Shown here piece by piece: positions 20,101 to 27,026 of a stretch of 64,000 nucleotides of DNA (position 1 is its first letter; every line of letters begins with the position of its first letter). The stretch comes from Clostridiaceae bacterium (lineage in GTDB: Bacteria > Bacillota > Clostridia > Lachnospirales > Lachnospiraceae), in assembly GCA_902363735.1 (NCBI GenBank), contig CABJBA010000006.1, positions 62,001 to 126,000 on the forward strand. The letters run 5' to 3'. The position numbers and the translations under genes were made by a program. The notes beneath the pieces are model-generated. The model made no database searches and had not been told where the DNA came from. It saw only the letters and a list, made by a program, of their open reading frames with translations.

Positions 20101-20270
20101 AATGGTATTACTTCACCGAAGCCAATGATGGACAAACCTATTATGGTAACAACGTAACTGGCTGGTTCTTTGATCCTACTACATCCATTAAGCCACTAGG
20201 CTCCATGTGGGCAGATGAAAAGACTTCAGATGGATATCTGGTGGATCAAGCTGGGGCATGGATTCAATAA
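17136..20270 (+). CDS. Surface protein with BspA-type leucine-rich repeats, X2/Ig-like domains and choline-binding-like repeats
   Basis: 1044-residue protein. The signal segment is hydrophobic (VLLGILLSIVIAVVLNMQSYAAA). Residues about 100-420 are BspA/LRR_5-type leucine-rich repeats (VEFPKSLRKIGTDAF, VRIPKGVLSIGPYAF). Residues about 440-700 hold Ig-like units resembling X2 domains (FDFSSGSDIQFKVSLG; NEQLKSGEYSFDG). A TPSEA/TPSDA pair lies near residues 728-742. A Gly/Asn-rich linker from a 12-base repeat spans residues about 818-865. The C-terminal 130 residues are choline-binding-like repeats (GENWRHTNAESKLDHGWF; GWNQIDGKWYYF) closely like those of the preceding gene. The start follows TAGGAGGAAC, eight bases after the previous stop. 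Likely a wall-bound adhesin. Confidence 0.82.
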   Translation: MEIQLFKRNKVLLGILLSIVIAVVLNMQSYAAAVGETVTAESQVEIDGYKYPKDGSTVVKAIKLEAGYLVGYSDGTVVGVGEMSGSYMSLKWPSANKDNPPNFDDVYGVNNVKALVISDEVYQITSETLKGTASLGTEILYLGKSLVGIGQGNFADLGIEKLVTPKKLSSVNGENFTNAPNLKIIECNSDKINFMSPLDENLELDEFMIGSEVQSIKAIKIPVKKLAVDHPVKLGYRTFTVTEQLEVLANITTAGNNNVRAIFTTKDTDVTFGGNCKVIPESLLGDSDVLFIKSLSINEGVEEIEAKTFKNVAVDHVEFPKSLRKIGTDAFRNSVLQAVRIPKGVLSIGPYAFGDSLKLTEFVTLQTGEFATQVISGSTKLAKLIILAPMSATSTKASLPSSVMLFGEAGSSVEAWCTNNSVAYKALTEEEIDGFTSGEVPKLNADTKAFDFSSGSDIQFKVSLGKAPAGASGISSVLVNNEQLKSGEYSFDGVDTITVMNSYLRSLHNGNHTFSVIFSNGIFKSGATIYVMGSTVPVVDPNKPPVALDTIKYEFYKDYPDYVIIPVTLNGATTVTRLKIGTDLVDPEYYELDAGAIVISHEYLSDLEPGKYRVLPTFDDPAITTLNNIQLLVYENAADRAAPYLLQSRIVFKGQNFKLTFDYGSGSLEASNVLALVIDDVMLLQDGTTVPFSKINMDKTQKTFAVEIPVASGRKKPAAEKDINKATPSEAIKATPSDAAMSAMGHMVTATNMLVPMSKEISREAFYVVNNEIYVNGSVISAMDLPEGDHLIGAIFDNTEKTTDIKKVILSILSDGDDNNGGNNGGNKGGNNGGNNGGNNGSNNGGNNGGSNGGSSGSGGGSKGGSSNGPGTPGENSKDKPKVPDDGGSYLVNPNDPTDVTYQDKDGNPAPNKWIGDGENWRHTNAESKLDHGWFRDADDTWYLLNKKPGEDFGEAKSSWFLETQDNKWYYLSTKNTAMLKGWNQIDGKWYYFTEANDGQTYYGNNVTGWFFDPTTSIKPLGSMWADEKTSDGYLVDQAGAWIQ
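19590..19700 (+). repeat. In-frame GGTGGTAACAAC-type microsatellite (Gly-Gly-Asn-Asn linker)
   Basis: About nine imperfect copies of a 12-base unit of the form GGTGGTAAYAAY, encoding Gly-Gly-Asn-Asn. Units are multiples of three, so slippage would change linker length without breaking the frame. It separates the folded domains from the wall-binding repeats. Confidence 0.85.
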
Positions 20271-20281
20271 GAGGAGAAACG

Positions 20282-23200
20282 ATGAGAAAAAGATTTGTGA
20301 GAGGGCTGGCATTTACGATGTGTGCCGCCCTGGCAATCACCGCTATACCGCCTATTGCGATATATGCGGAACATGGGCAGACAGCAGATAAAGAAATACA
20401 TACGGCTTCCCCCTCCGAAGCTGAGCGTAATACAGGAACCGGTGAGGAAGTAGAAGAAGAGATTGAAACCGGCGGGGACTCAGAGTCCGAAGCAGAGGAA
20501 ATGGAAGAGGAGTTAAGAGAATCCACTCCTTCCGAAGCGGAAGAACTACCGAAAGAACCTCCAACAGTTCCGGTTGTTCCTAAGATGGCCATTACGTCCT
20601 TTTCCAGCTCCCTGGGAGATATCTGGGATACCTGGGCAGGAAAGACCAGCTTTGAATTTTTAAGCGGAAGCCAGGGAGAGGGGACAGAGGAACGGCCCTA
20701 TGTAATTAAGAACCGGGAGCAGCTTATGGGCTTATCGGAGCTGGCTGCTATGGGCATGACGGTTCCCGATGCAGAAGAAGCGCATTATGCCGGGGATTAT
20801 TCCGGATGCTACTTTGCCCTTGGAGGAAATATTGATTTACAGGGTGTGGACTGGATTCCCATAGGCTTTTACCGGGATTCCGTAGAACGTGCCGGAGAGG
20901 TTCCTTATCCCTTTGGAGGGCACTTTGATGGAAACGGCTATGCCATCAGAAATTTGAAACTCACAGCCTTTGCTGATTATGACAACGTGGGACTGTTTGG
21001 AGCCGTAACCGATGCCCAGATTCATGACCTGACCATTATCCCGGACAGCAGCGAGATCCGGGGAGGAGATCGGGTGGGAGTGGTGGTGGGGTATGCCGTG
21101 GATTCCCAAATTAGAAACGTTACCGTGAAAAATGCCTATATCCGTTCCACCGGCATTGCGGGAGGAATTGCAGGAGAAATCAGCGGAACAGTCATTGAAA
21201 ATGCTACTTGTGATAAGGTCATGATTGATGCAACCGGAAGTCTGGAGGTAATTTATGCCGGAGGAATCGCCGGGATTGCATCTGACTCGGATCTTGTGGA
21301 CTGTCAGGTTTCTACTGGGGAGGGGGCTACGGCCCGAATCCAGGGAACCGGCTATATTGGTGGAATTGTAGGCTATCAGAATGCAACCAATATTTACAAT
21401 ACCCTTGTCAGCGGAACCATCGGAGGCTATCGCTCCAAATCCATTGGAGGAATTACCGGTATGTATGCATCCGGGAAGATAAAAGTGGCCCGTTTTTCCG
21501 GAATCATAGGAAACTCCCAACTTGGGTCCCTGGCAAGGGAAGGAACCTTTATTGGGACGAGACGGGGAACGGCTTTCAATTTTAATTACATCCAAGATGT
21601 GGCTTATCTGTTTGCAGATTCGGAAAGCAAAATCAGCTCTAATGTATGCGGCTCAGAGATTGGTGATGATAATGATTATACCTACGATGCCCATATAGGA
21701 TATTGGCATACCGGAGACTTATATTACACCCTGGTACAGGGCGGGGCTAAGAAGACGATTTCAGATCGGTACTTTTATGAAGAACTGGAGAATGGAATCC
21801 TGACTGTTATGGATGAGGCTTCCGGGGATTATACCCTGGATCATATCGCTCCCAATTCCCAGGGCCGTCCAGTAAGAGGATATCTCTTAACCGTCAATCA
21901 GATTGATACAGTGGCCAACGGCCAGAATTATTATGATATTGCAGCCCTGGAGGTACGGGGAGGTTCCCAGTATTCCAAGACTCTTGATAAAGAAGTCCGG
22001 GGAGCCATTGCAGCTGGTTCAACCGTCAGCATTACCACAGCACCAAAAAACACGGATACGGAAAAGTATCAGATGGAAGGCTCCCCTAATTATACAAATG
22101 GGAAGGGAGTAAGAAAGAATACCACGTATTCCGAAGGCAGCCGTTCCTATACCTTTACCATGCCCCAGGAAGATGTGGCGGTATCGGCGCTTTATAAGAA
22201 GGTAGCCGTATCCCTTAAGGTGGTACCGGAGAATTATTCTTTTGCAGTGACTCAGACCAGAACCGGAAACCGGAAAAATCCAGTTAAGACTACGGAAATC
22301 CGGAATAAGGAAGGGAAACTCATTGCTCGTTTTATCAACGGGGTACTGGAACAGGGAACCCAGGTACAGCCAGTGAATATCGCTGCCATCATTGATACTA
22401 ATAATGACGTGGAAGATAACCGGGTAAAATGGAGCATTGACGATTCGGAGCTGATCCACCTAGAAACAAATAACGATGAGGGAACAGACGGTTATACCGC
22501 CCAATCCGCCAGCCTTTCGGTCAATCTTTCGGCTTCCTTTTTTACAAGTGTGATTCAGGAAGCAGAGCGGGTACAGGCAGAAGGGAACTACCAGTATAAA
22601 ATCCCTAACACAATTTATGGCGCCGGGCATCAAAATGGAGGAATTGCAGTCTTAACAGCGCAGACCAGGCCAGCAGCTTCTTTTGAAGGAAAGCCATGTA
22701 CGGCCAACAGCCGTGTGAATGTTACCTTTCAGATCATAGACAATACCTTAGTGGCAACGGAAGGAGCAGCTCTTGATAAGCAGGTTTTTACGTATACGGT
22801 AACAAGAACCTTGACCGGGGACCGGAAAACTCCGATGGAAAAAGTAACAGTTACAGCACCTCAGCCTTTGACAGCCACCTTTACCCCGGACTTCTTTTCC
22901 AAGGATGAAGTGACCTGGACAAGTTCGGACACAGCGGTTATCCAGGTAAGCCAGGATAGCGAAGCATATCGGGAAGCATCGGTTTCAGCCTTAAAAGATT
23001 CAGCCTGGATCAGGAATATCATGGCCACGGATGACGGAATCCGGGAAAGTGATGCATATGCAAAGCTTTCAGGAACCGGAAAGCGGGAAGTGACAGTTAC
23101 GGTAAACGGAAGGGACAAGCTGGGAAATCAAGCCTCTTCTGTCTGCCAGGTAACAGTGAATTTTATCACCAATGACCAGACACGGGTGGTTCCTGAAGGC

Positions 23201-24436
23201 ATTACTTTAAATCAGACAGCACTTTCTTATAACCTTGGATATGAAAAAGCAGGAGATATCCGGTCTGAGACAGTGAAAAAGACTGGATTTGAAGTTAAGA
23301 AGCTGTCAGCAACCGTTTATCCAGATCTTGGTGAGGAGGAGAACCATAAACCATATGACCGTAGCGTGACATGGACTTCTTCTGATCCGGGAGCAGTGAA
23401 CGTAGATCAGGAAGGAAATGTAACCCCAGTTGATGGAGCGCCTTGGATAAAGGAAGCACTTTCAAAGGCTCCGTACCGGGCAGAAAAGCGTGTGGAGATT
23501 ACGGCTACAACAAAAGACGGACAAAAAGCAGCTACTTGTCAGGTGTCATTAACCTTTCAGGCAGATTGCATCGAGGTAGACCGGGAAAGCGAAAGTATTG
23601 ATCTGATCTTGACAAAGACAGGAAAACGAAACAGTCCTACCCTTTCCTGGAAAGGACTTGAAAGTAAGAAATTTAATGCTTCTGTTTATTCCGAAAGTCA
23701 GAACAATAAAAATGTGTTATGGCGTTCCTCTGAAACCGGAATCCTTATGGTAGATCAGGAGGGAAATGTAGTTCCTGTGGTTCTTAATGAAAAACAGGAG
23801 ATTGTGGCTGGCTGGATTAAGGAGGCTATGGCGATATATCCCTATACCGAAATGAAGGTAATAACCATTGATGCAGCTACCAGTGACGGAAAACAATCTG
23901 ATCCGGTCATTGTAACCATAAGTTTTAAAATCATTGACCAGACAACTTCCGGCGGATCTTCTGGCGGAGGTGGAGGGAAAGGCTCTTCTGGCGAAGGCGG
24001 TGGAGCCCGGTCCGTAGGAGTGACTACGGCAGGAAACACCCAAGGAGCTGCCGCTCCTGCAGGAGCGGTTACAGGGACCTGGACTCAGACAGCAAATGGA
24101 AAGTGGATCTTTGCTTCTGACCGAACCTATACCAATGAATGGGCCTACATTAGTAATCCTTATGCAGCCAGTGAACAAGAGAAGGCTTCCTGGTTCCGAT
24201 TTAACCAGGACGGATTCATGATGACCGGCTGGCAGATAGACCCCGATGGAAATACCTATTATCTTAAAACTGCCTCTGATGGAACCCAGGGACAGATGCT
24301 CACCGGCTGGCAATACATAGATGGATACTGGTATTACTTAAATCCAGTATCTGATGGCACCAGAGGGAAACTGCAAACCAATACCGTTACACCGGACGGG
24401 TATACGGTAAATGAGAAAGGTCAGTGGATCTCATGA
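20282..24436 (+). CDS. Surface protein with GLUG repeats, bacterial Ig-like domains and C-terminal choline-binding-like repeats
   Basis: 1384-residue protein. The ATG at 20282 follows AGAGGAGAAAC; an upstream in-frame ATG at 20258 overlaps the previous gene. Residues 1-29 are a signal peptide (FTMCAALAITAIPPIAIYA). Two PSEA motifs and an acidic Glu/Ser stretch follow (residues 40-95). Residues about 125-440 hold GLUG-type repeats (YAGGIAGIASDSDL, YIGGIVGYQNATN, SIGGITGMYASG), as in IgA peptidase-like and other adhesins. Residues about 640-1230 form four related BIG2-like units marked by TxTGxRKxP and VTWTSSD. After a Gly/Ser linker the C-terminal 115 residues are choline-binding-like repeats ending TVTPDGYTVNEKGQWIS. 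Its stop overlaps the next small gene. Probably a wall-attached adhesin; no LPXTG motif. Confidence 0.83.
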   Translation: MRKRFVRGLAFTMCAALAITAIPPIAIYAEHGQTADKEIHTASPSEAERNTGTGEEVEEEIETGGDSESEAEEMEEELRESTPSEAEELPKEPPTVPVVPKMAITSFSSSLGDIWDTWAGKTSFEFLSGSQGEGTEERPYVIKNREQLMGLSELAAMGMTVPDAEEAHYAGDYSGCYFALGGNIDLQGVDWIPIGFYRDSVERAGEVPYPFGGHFDGNGYAIRNLKLTAFADYDNVGLFGAVTDAQIHDLTIIPDSSEIRGGDRVGVVVGYAVDSQIRNVTVKNAYIRSTGIAGGIAGEISGTVIENATCDKVMIDATGSLEVIYAGGIAGIASDSDLVDCQVSTGEGATARIQGTGYIGGIVGYQNATNIYNTLVSGTIGGYRSKSIGGITGMYASGKIKVARFSGIIGNSQLGSLAREGTFIGTRRGTAFNFNYIQDVAYLFADSESKISSNVCGSEIGDDNDYTYDAHIGYWHTGDLYYTLVQGGAKKTISDRYFYEELENGILTVMDEASGDYTLDHIAPNSQGRPVRGYLLTVNQIDTVANGQNYYDIAALEVRGGSQYSKTLDKEVRGAIAAGSTVSITTAPKNTDTEKYQMEGSPNYTNGKGVRKNTTYSEGSRSYTFTMPQEDVAVSALYKKVAVSLKVVPENYSFAVTQTRTGNRKNPVKTTEIRNKEGKLIARFINGVLEQGTQVQPVNIAAIIDTNNDVEDNRVKWSIDDSELIHLETNNDEGTDGYTAQSASLSVNLSASFFTSVIQEAERVQAEGNYQYKIPNTIYGAGHQNGGIAVLTAQTRPAASFEGKPCTANSRVNVTFQIIDNTLVATEGAALDKQVFTYTVTRTLTGDRKTPMEKVTVTAPQPLTATFTPDFFSKDEVTWTSSDTAVIQVSQDSEAYREASVSALKDSAWIRNIMATDDGIRESDAYAKLSGTGKREVTVTVNGRDKLGNQASSVCQVTVNFITNDQTRVVPEGITLNQTALSYNLGYEKAGDIRSETVKKTGFEVKKLSATVYPDLGEEENHKPYDRSVTWTSSDPGAVNVDQEGNVTPVDGAPWIKEALSKAPYRAEKRVEITATTKDGQKAATCQVSLTFQADCIEVDRESESIDLILTKTGKRNSPTLSWKGLESKKFNASVYSESQNNKNVLWRSSETGILMVDQEGNVVPVVLNEKQEIVAGWIKEAMAIYPYTEMKVITIDAATSDGKQSDPVIVTISFKIIDQTTSGGSSGGGGGKGSSGEGGGARSVGVTTAGNTQGAAAPAGAVTGTWTQTANGKWIFASDRTYTNEWAYISNPYAASEQEKASWFRFNQDGFMMTGWQIDPDGNTYYLKTASDGTQGQMLTGWQYIDGYWYYLNPVSDGTRGKLQTNTVTPDGYTVNEKGQWIS

Positions 24437-24642
24437 AAAAATACGATCATGCAATGATTACTATTCATGGAACAGCAATTATTTGTGAAATAACTTTTAT
24501 ACTGATTCTCTTTTTGGGTAGCGAAGAATGGAAATGGCAAGTCGGAGCCATGAGTTTGAATATTGGGCTGGCCATAATAGGTATGGTTGCGATTTGGATT
24601 CGAATAAGTGGAGTTATGAAAATATCTAATAAAAGCAATTAA
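24433..24642 (+). CDS. Small two-helix membrane protein of unknown function
   Basis: 69-residue protein starting inside the stop codon of the preceding gene (ATGA overlap at 24433-24436), so probably translated by coupling. A start at GTG 24424 would add three residues. Two hydrophobic segments are visible (TIHGTAIICEITFILILFLG and IGLAIIGMVAIWIRISGVM), separated by a short EEWKWQ loop. The ends are charged. I do not recognise the family. Its place as the last gene of the surface-protein operon suggests a helper role, but that is inference. Confidence 0.6.
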   Translation: MKKYDHAMITIHGTAIICEITFILILFLGSEEWKWQVGAMSLNIGLAIIGMVAIWIRISGVMKISNKSN

Positions 24643-24650
24643 AAATAACC

Positions 24651-24678
24651 CTCCTCTGTCTGGCCTTTGGCAGAGGAG
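24651..24678 (+). terminator. Stem-loop between the surface operon and ssb
   Basis: CTCCTCTG at 24651-24658 pairs with CAGAGGAG at 24671-24678. No T run follows. CCTCCTC (24650-24656) could instead pair with GAGGAGG (24681-24687), the ribosome binding site of ssb, so this may be a translational switch rather than a terminator. Confidence 0.4.
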
Positions 24679-24692
24679 AAGAGGAGGAATAT

Positions 24693-25124
24693 ATGAATCA
24701 GGCAATTTGTATGGGCCGGTTAACCCGTGACCCTGAAGTAAGGTATTCCCAAGGGGAAAAAAGTATGGCCGTTGCAAGATACACGATTGCTATTGATCGG
24801 AGAGGGCGAAGCAATCAAAACAGCGATGAACCAACAGCAGATTTTATCAATTGTGTTGCATTTGATAAAGCCGGAGAATTTGCAGAAAAATACTTTAAGC
24901 AAGGTATGAGAGTTTTGGTTTCTGGAAGAATTCAGACAGGCAGCTATACCAACAAAGATGGCGTAAAGGTTTATACAACGGATGTCATCATTCAGACTCA
25001 GGAGTTTGCTGACAGTAAAGGGCCTGCGTCAAATAGCGCTCAACCAGAATCTCCCAGTTCCGTGGGTGATGGATTTATGAACGTTCCTGATGGCGTAAAC
25101 GATTCCGGCTTACCATTTAACTAA
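24693..25124 (+). CDS. ssb: Single-stranded DNA-binding protein
   Basis: 143-residue SSB with one OB fold: MNQAICMGRLTRDPEVRY, then DFINCVAFDKAGEFAEKYF, GMRVLVSGRIQTGSYTNKDG and YTTDVIIQTQEFAD. The tail is short and ends in DSGLPFN, a weak version of the acidic DDDIPF tip used to recruit partner proteins. The start follows GAGAAGAGGAGG. It is not next to rpsF and rpsR as the housekeeping ssb is in Firmicutes. It is therefore likely an accessory copy of the kind carried by integrative elements and prophages. It opens a short block of small accessory genes and toxin-antitoxin systems. Confidence 0.93.
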   Translation: MNQAICMGRLTRDPEVRYSQGEKSMAVARYTIAIDRRGRSNQNSDEPTADFINCVAFDKAGEFAEKYFKQGMRVLVSGRIQTGSYTNKDGVKVYTTDVIIQTQEFADSKGPASNSAQPESPSSVGDGFMNVPDGVNDSGLPFN

Positions 25125-25218
25125 ACAATAGAAGAAAATAGAAATATAGCACAATGAAAACCGAATATGAATAACCGATAGAAAAAACCTTATGATTCTA
25201 AGAAAAAAGCGGGATTTT

Positions 25219-25446
25219 ATGAAAAACAAATTATTGCTTCACCTTTTAATAGATATAAGCATCGCTTTTGGTTTGCTAATTTTGAATGAACAAAAGAATA
25301 AGCGAAAAGAAATCAAAAAGCTGAATAAAAAGCTTAGTAAGACACAATCCAGTATCCAGGCTTTGGAACTTGATTTAGAATTACAGCAACATGGTATTCA
25401 GAAAATTGGAGACATGTTAAAGGTATATGAACAACCAAAAGAATAA
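25219..25446 (+). CDS. Small protein with one membrane segment and a coiled coil
   Basis: 75-residue protein of unknown function. The ATG at 25219 is preferred (GCGGGA eight bases upstream); an ATG at 25192 would add nine residues. The N-terminus is a hydrophobic helix (LLLHLLIDISIAFGLLIL). The rest is a highly charged helix with heptad-like spacing (KKLNKKLSKTQSSIQALELDLELQQHG), suggesting a membrane-anchored coiled coil. Such proteins are common cargo in clostridial elements. It lies between ssb and the RelB/Fic pair. Confidence 0.55.
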   Translation: MKNKLLLHLLIDISIAFGLLILNEQKNKRKEIKKLNKKLSKTQSSIQALELDLELQQHGIQKIGDMLKVYEQPKE

Positions 25447-25469
25447 AGCAAAACAAAGCAATTAATAAG

Positions 25470-25539
25470 CCTTTTAATACATATTCTTTGACAAATGATA
25501 CAGAATAATGTATAATGATATTAGATATGTATTAAAAGG
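25470..25539 (+). promoter_or_regulatory. Consensus promoter inside a 15-bp inverted repeat: promoter/operator of the RelB-Fic pair
   Basis: TTGACA (25488-25493) and TATAAT (25511-25516) are perfect consensus hexamers 17 bases apart. They lie exactly between the arms of a perfect 15-bp inverted repeat, CCTTTTAATACATAT at 25470-25484 and ATATGTATTAAAAGG at 25525-25539, with 40 bases between. The right arm includes the AAAAGGAG ribosome binding site. Antitoxins of the ribbon-helix-helix class repress their own operons at such repeats, so this is a probable operator. Confidence 0.8.
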
Positions 25540-25548
25540 AGCATTGTT

Positions 25549-25803
25549 ATGGCACAGATTAATATAAGAGTGGACGATGAATTAAAAGAAAAAGCAGACG
25601 TGTTATTTAATTCTTTAGGAATGACCTTTACGACAGCAGTCAATATATTTATTAGCCAGGCTGTAAGAGAAGGCGGACTCCCATTTGCAGTTACAACCAG
25701 AACGGGGAACGATCCATCTTATTCAACGGGACATATTAAAAAATCCATATCTCAAGCAGAGTCCATGGAACGCACGAACCATGGGCAGCCACTGGATGAT
25801 TAA
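25549..25803 (+). CDS. RelB/DinJ family antitoxin-like protein
   Basis: 84-residue protein with the ribbon-helix-helix start of the RelB/DinJ family: AQINIRVDDELKEKADVLF, then SLGMTFTTAVNIFISQAVREGGLPFAVT. The N-terminal beta strand and following helices bind DNA as a dimer. The C-terminal half normally wraps a RelE/YafQ-type ribonuclease toxin. Here the next gene, 21 bases downstream, encodes a Fic protein instead. The start follows AAAAGGAG by seven bases. The consensus promoter inside an inverted repeat fits self-repression. A DinJ-like antitoxin next to Fic is an unusual pairing, although RHH-like genes before fic occur in gut Firmicutes. Confidence 0.88.
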   Translation: MAQINIRVDDELKEKADVLFNSLGMTFTTAVNIFISQAVREGGLPFAVTTRTGNDPSYSTGHIKKSISQAESMERTNHGQPLDD

Positions 25804-25824
25804 CGTGTAGGAGGAGGTAAAAAG

Positions 25825-26667
25825 ATGGAAGAAGAATACCAAATCTATGGTGAGACAACGGATAAAGCTGCAAAAAGAAGTTACTGGGATGCCGCAAAAG
25901 GGCTTCAACAGGTTGATGGTCTTAAGCCTACGGAATATCTGACCGAATTGGCAAATGCAAACGTAGAGGGAGAATTAACGTATCAGCAAATTGAAGATTT
26001 GCTGTATAAACGGTATGAACAGGAATCTGCAGAGGACATTCAAAATCGTAATAAAGAGGCTGATCTTGTAGCTGCCAGAATCGCACATATCCTTGACAGC
26101 CCAGGTTATCCTTTAAAAATTGCTTCACTTAAGGCAATTCATAGAGAACTTTTTAAGGATATCTATGATCATGCTGGCCAATTCAGAAGAGTCAATATTT
26201 ATAAGCCGGAGCCGATCCTAAATGGTGACACCGTAAAGTATACGAATTATTCGGCTTTGGAAGATACATTAGAATATGATTTTGATACAGAAAAAGGAAA
26301 GAGCTATGCCGGACTTACTGAGGAGAAGGTATTAAAAAGGATTACTGCATTTACTTCCTCCGTCTGGCAAGCCCATCCATTTATGGAAGGAAACACAAGG
26401 ACAACGGCAGTATTTATGGAATGTTATTTGAAGAACATGGGATTCCCAGTAGACAACACCATGTTTAAAGATTACAGTCACTACTTCCGAAATGCACTTG
26501 TAAGAGCCAACTTTGCTGATTATAAAAATGGTATCACAGAGACAAGTCAATATCTTGAAAACTTTTATAAAAATCTGCTTTCGGGCGGAAATATTCGATT
26601 AAGAAATCGTGATCTTGTTTTGAAAGAACGTTTTACACCAGGCAGAGACAGAGGAATGGAACTGTAA
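25825..26667 (+). CDS. Fic domain protein (AMP transferase-like) with N-terminal VbhA-like antitoxin segment
   Basis: 280-residue Fic protein. The catalytic loop HPFMEGNTRT runs from His184 to Thr193 and has the full H-x-F-x-(D/E)-G-N-x-R pattern, so it should be able to modify proteins, typically by AMP transfer. The core is preceded by helices with LKAIHRELFKDIYDHAGQFR, a classic Fic segment. The first 75 residues (AAKGLQQVDGLKPTEYLTEL, then EGELTYQQIEDLL) resemble the small VbhA-type antitoxin domain fused in class II Fic proteins. The inhibitory (S/T)xxxE(G/N) motif is degenerate, with LQQVDG in its place. The start follows GTAGGAGGAGG. Targets cannot be read from the sequence. Confidence 0.9.
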   Translation: MEEEYQIYGETTDKAAKRSYWDAAKGLQQVDGLKPTEYLTELANANVEGELTYQQIEDLLYKRYEQESAEDIQNRNKEADLVAARIAHILDSPGYPLKIASLKAIHRELFKDIYDHAGQFRRVNIYKPEPILNGDTVKYTNYSALEDTLEYDFDTEKGKSYAGLTEEKVLKRITAFTSSVWQAHPFMEGNTRTTAVFMECYLKNMGFPVDNTMFKDYSHYFRNALVRANFADYKNGITETSQYLENFYKNLLSGGNIRLRNRDLVLKERFTPGRDRGMEL

Positions 26668-26674
26668 CAAATAT

Positions 26675-26703
26675 TTGTATATATTGTCAAAATATGGTAT
26701 ACT
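26675..26703 (+). promoter_or_regulatory. Promoter of the holin-like toxin gene
   Basis: TTGTAT (26675-26680) and TATACT (26698-26703) with 17-base spacing, starting eight bases after the Fic stop. Transcription would begin near 26710, giving a leader of about 50 bases before the toxin start. Confidence 0.6.
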
Positions 26704-26724
26704 TGTTACGGTAGCTAATCTGCC

Positions 26725-26753
26725 GGGTGGTTTCCATCTCCGAAAGGAGGTGG
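26725..26753 (+). promoter_or_regulatory. RNA structure hiding the toxin ribosome binding site
   Basis: CCATCTCC (26734-26741) and GGAGGTGG (26746-26753) form an 8-bp stem (one G-U pair) closed by a GAAA tetraloop. The right arm is the Shine-Dalgarno sequence of the toxin. Just upstream, GGGTGGTT (26725-26732) is a perfect complement of AACCACCC (26859-26866) directly after the toxin stop, so the two ends of the message can also pair. Confidence 0.7.
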
Positions 26754-26758
26754 TGATT

Positions 26759-26860
26759 GTGAGCACTTATGAGGAGTTTATGGTAATCATAAATGTTGCA
26801 GCGTTAATCGTTGCAATTATTACATACGTGAAACACAGTGACAAAGGTACAAAAAAATAA
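26759..26860 (+). CDS. Holin-like type I toxin (33 residues)
   Basis: The GTG at 26759 follows AAAGGAGGTGGTGATT and gives MSTYEEFMVIINVAALIVAI, matching the 'putative holin-like toxin' family of Firmicutes (TxpA/BsrG-like type I toxins). It is one membrane helix of about 17 hydrophobic residues followed by a basic tail, SDKGTKK. Such peptides insert in the membrane and are controlled by an antisense RNA and by message folding, both consistent with the hairpin over the ribosome binding site and the complementarity between message ends. The antisense RNA gene would be expected on the minus strand near 26860-27000 but I could not pin its promoter. A longer frame starting at 26675 begins upstream of the predicted transcript and is rejected. 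Confidence 0.75.
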   Translation: MSTYEEFMVIINVAALIVAIITYVKHSDKGTKK

Positions 26861-27026
26861 CCACCCCGCCCTCCAAAGCATTGGTGATTATTTTAAAATA
26901 TAATTAATTAATATTGGAAGCCACTCAGTGGAGTTGGCTACCCTTTGTACCTTTAGAATAACACGAATTAATGATGATGTCAAATCAGAGATGTTGAAAA
27001 TAGATTACATAAGGGAGGAATTGAGT

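Noticed and set aside
20837..21595. 252-codon minus-strand open frame
   Set aside because: It overlaps the GLUG-repeat region of the surface protein. The repeats and codon bias keep the opposite frame open; no ribosome site or family signal.
26928..27026. 33-residue N-terminal extension of the small secreted protein
   Set aside because: The extension has no ribosome site and would bury the clear signal peptide starting at 27027.
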